Below, in pieces: positions 5,474-5,518 of a DNA stretch of 5,518 nt. The first letter of the stretch is position 1; every line of letters begins with the position of its first letter. A program made the position numbers and the translations under genes. The notes under the pieces are model-generated. The model was not told the origin of the DNA, made no database searches, and saw nothing but the letters and a program-made list of their open reading frames with translations. Source of the stretch: Deltaproteobacteria bacterium (GTDB lineage Bacteria; Myxococcota_A; UBA9160; UBA4427). Where the stretch lies: contig DRKE01000020.1 in NCBI GenBank assembly GCA_011051925.1, forward strand, positions 1-5,518, given 5' to 3'.

Positions 5474-5518
5474 ATGTCCTTTCCCAACCGTCCGATCGAT
5501 CGGCGCGGCCTGATGGCG
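5474..5518 (+). CDS. N-terminus of a probable Tat-exported protein (cut by the window end)
   Basis: Fifteen codons are visible: MSFPNRPIDRRGLMA. GGGAG lies 10 bases upstream of the ATG. Asp-Arg-Arg-Gly-Leu-Met resembles the twin-arginine signal (S/T-R-R-x-F-L-K), which would send a folded, often cofactor-containing protein to the periplasm. The hydrophobic part of the signal and the mature protein lie outside the window, so no function can be given. It is divergent from the cytochrome c gene across a shared promoter region. Confidence 0.55.
   Translation, partial: MSFPNRPIDRRGLMA

Noticed and set aside
4725..5513. 262-codon plus-strand open frame opposite the cytochrome c gene
   Set aside because: Shadow of the cytochrome gene, which has an intact lipobox and CIACH motif; the plus frame has no recognisable features.

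Overview
The window is GC-rich, gene-dense bacterial DNA. A lipobox cytochrome c, a six-helix PuuD-type membrane protein, an E. coli-type methionyl-tRNA synthetase with a C-terminal tRNA-binding domain, and a probable twin-arginine N-terminus together point to a Gram-negative, respiring bacterium. My impression is a deltaproteobacterial-type lineage (Myxococcota or Binatota-like), but this rests on general resemblance only.

Layout: (1) 1-702, plus strand, the 3' end of a D-Ala-D-Ala ligase-like ATP-grasp gene that starts before the window. (2) 703-1327, a 625-base convergent gap without a credible gene. It holds two copies, 293 bases apart, of a palindromic element with an 82-base interior (81/82 identical) closed by 18-bp perfect inverted arms. 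The outer 8 bp of the arms differ between the copies, yet every change is matched on the other arm. (3) 1328-3394, minus strand, complete metG. (4) 3395-3833, a divergent gap with two GC-rich hairpins and an unusual AACAG-repeat leader. (5) 3834-4544, plus strand, a PuuD-family membrane protein without the usual fused cytochrome c domain. (6) 4545-4664, a convergent gap with a three-way-junction fold and a terminator-like hairpin. (7) 4665-5183, minus strand, a monoheme cytochrome c lipoprotein. (8) 5184-5473, a divergent gap. (9) 5474-5518, plus strand, the first 15 codons of a probable Tat-exported protein.

Neighbouring genes alternate in strand, so no operon is visible. The one plausible functional link is between the PuuD-like protein and the cytochrome c. 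Full-length PuuD carries both modules in one chain; here they are adjacent, tail-to-tail genes. The best candidate for something undescribed is the palindromic element in 703-1327, because of its covarying outer stem.
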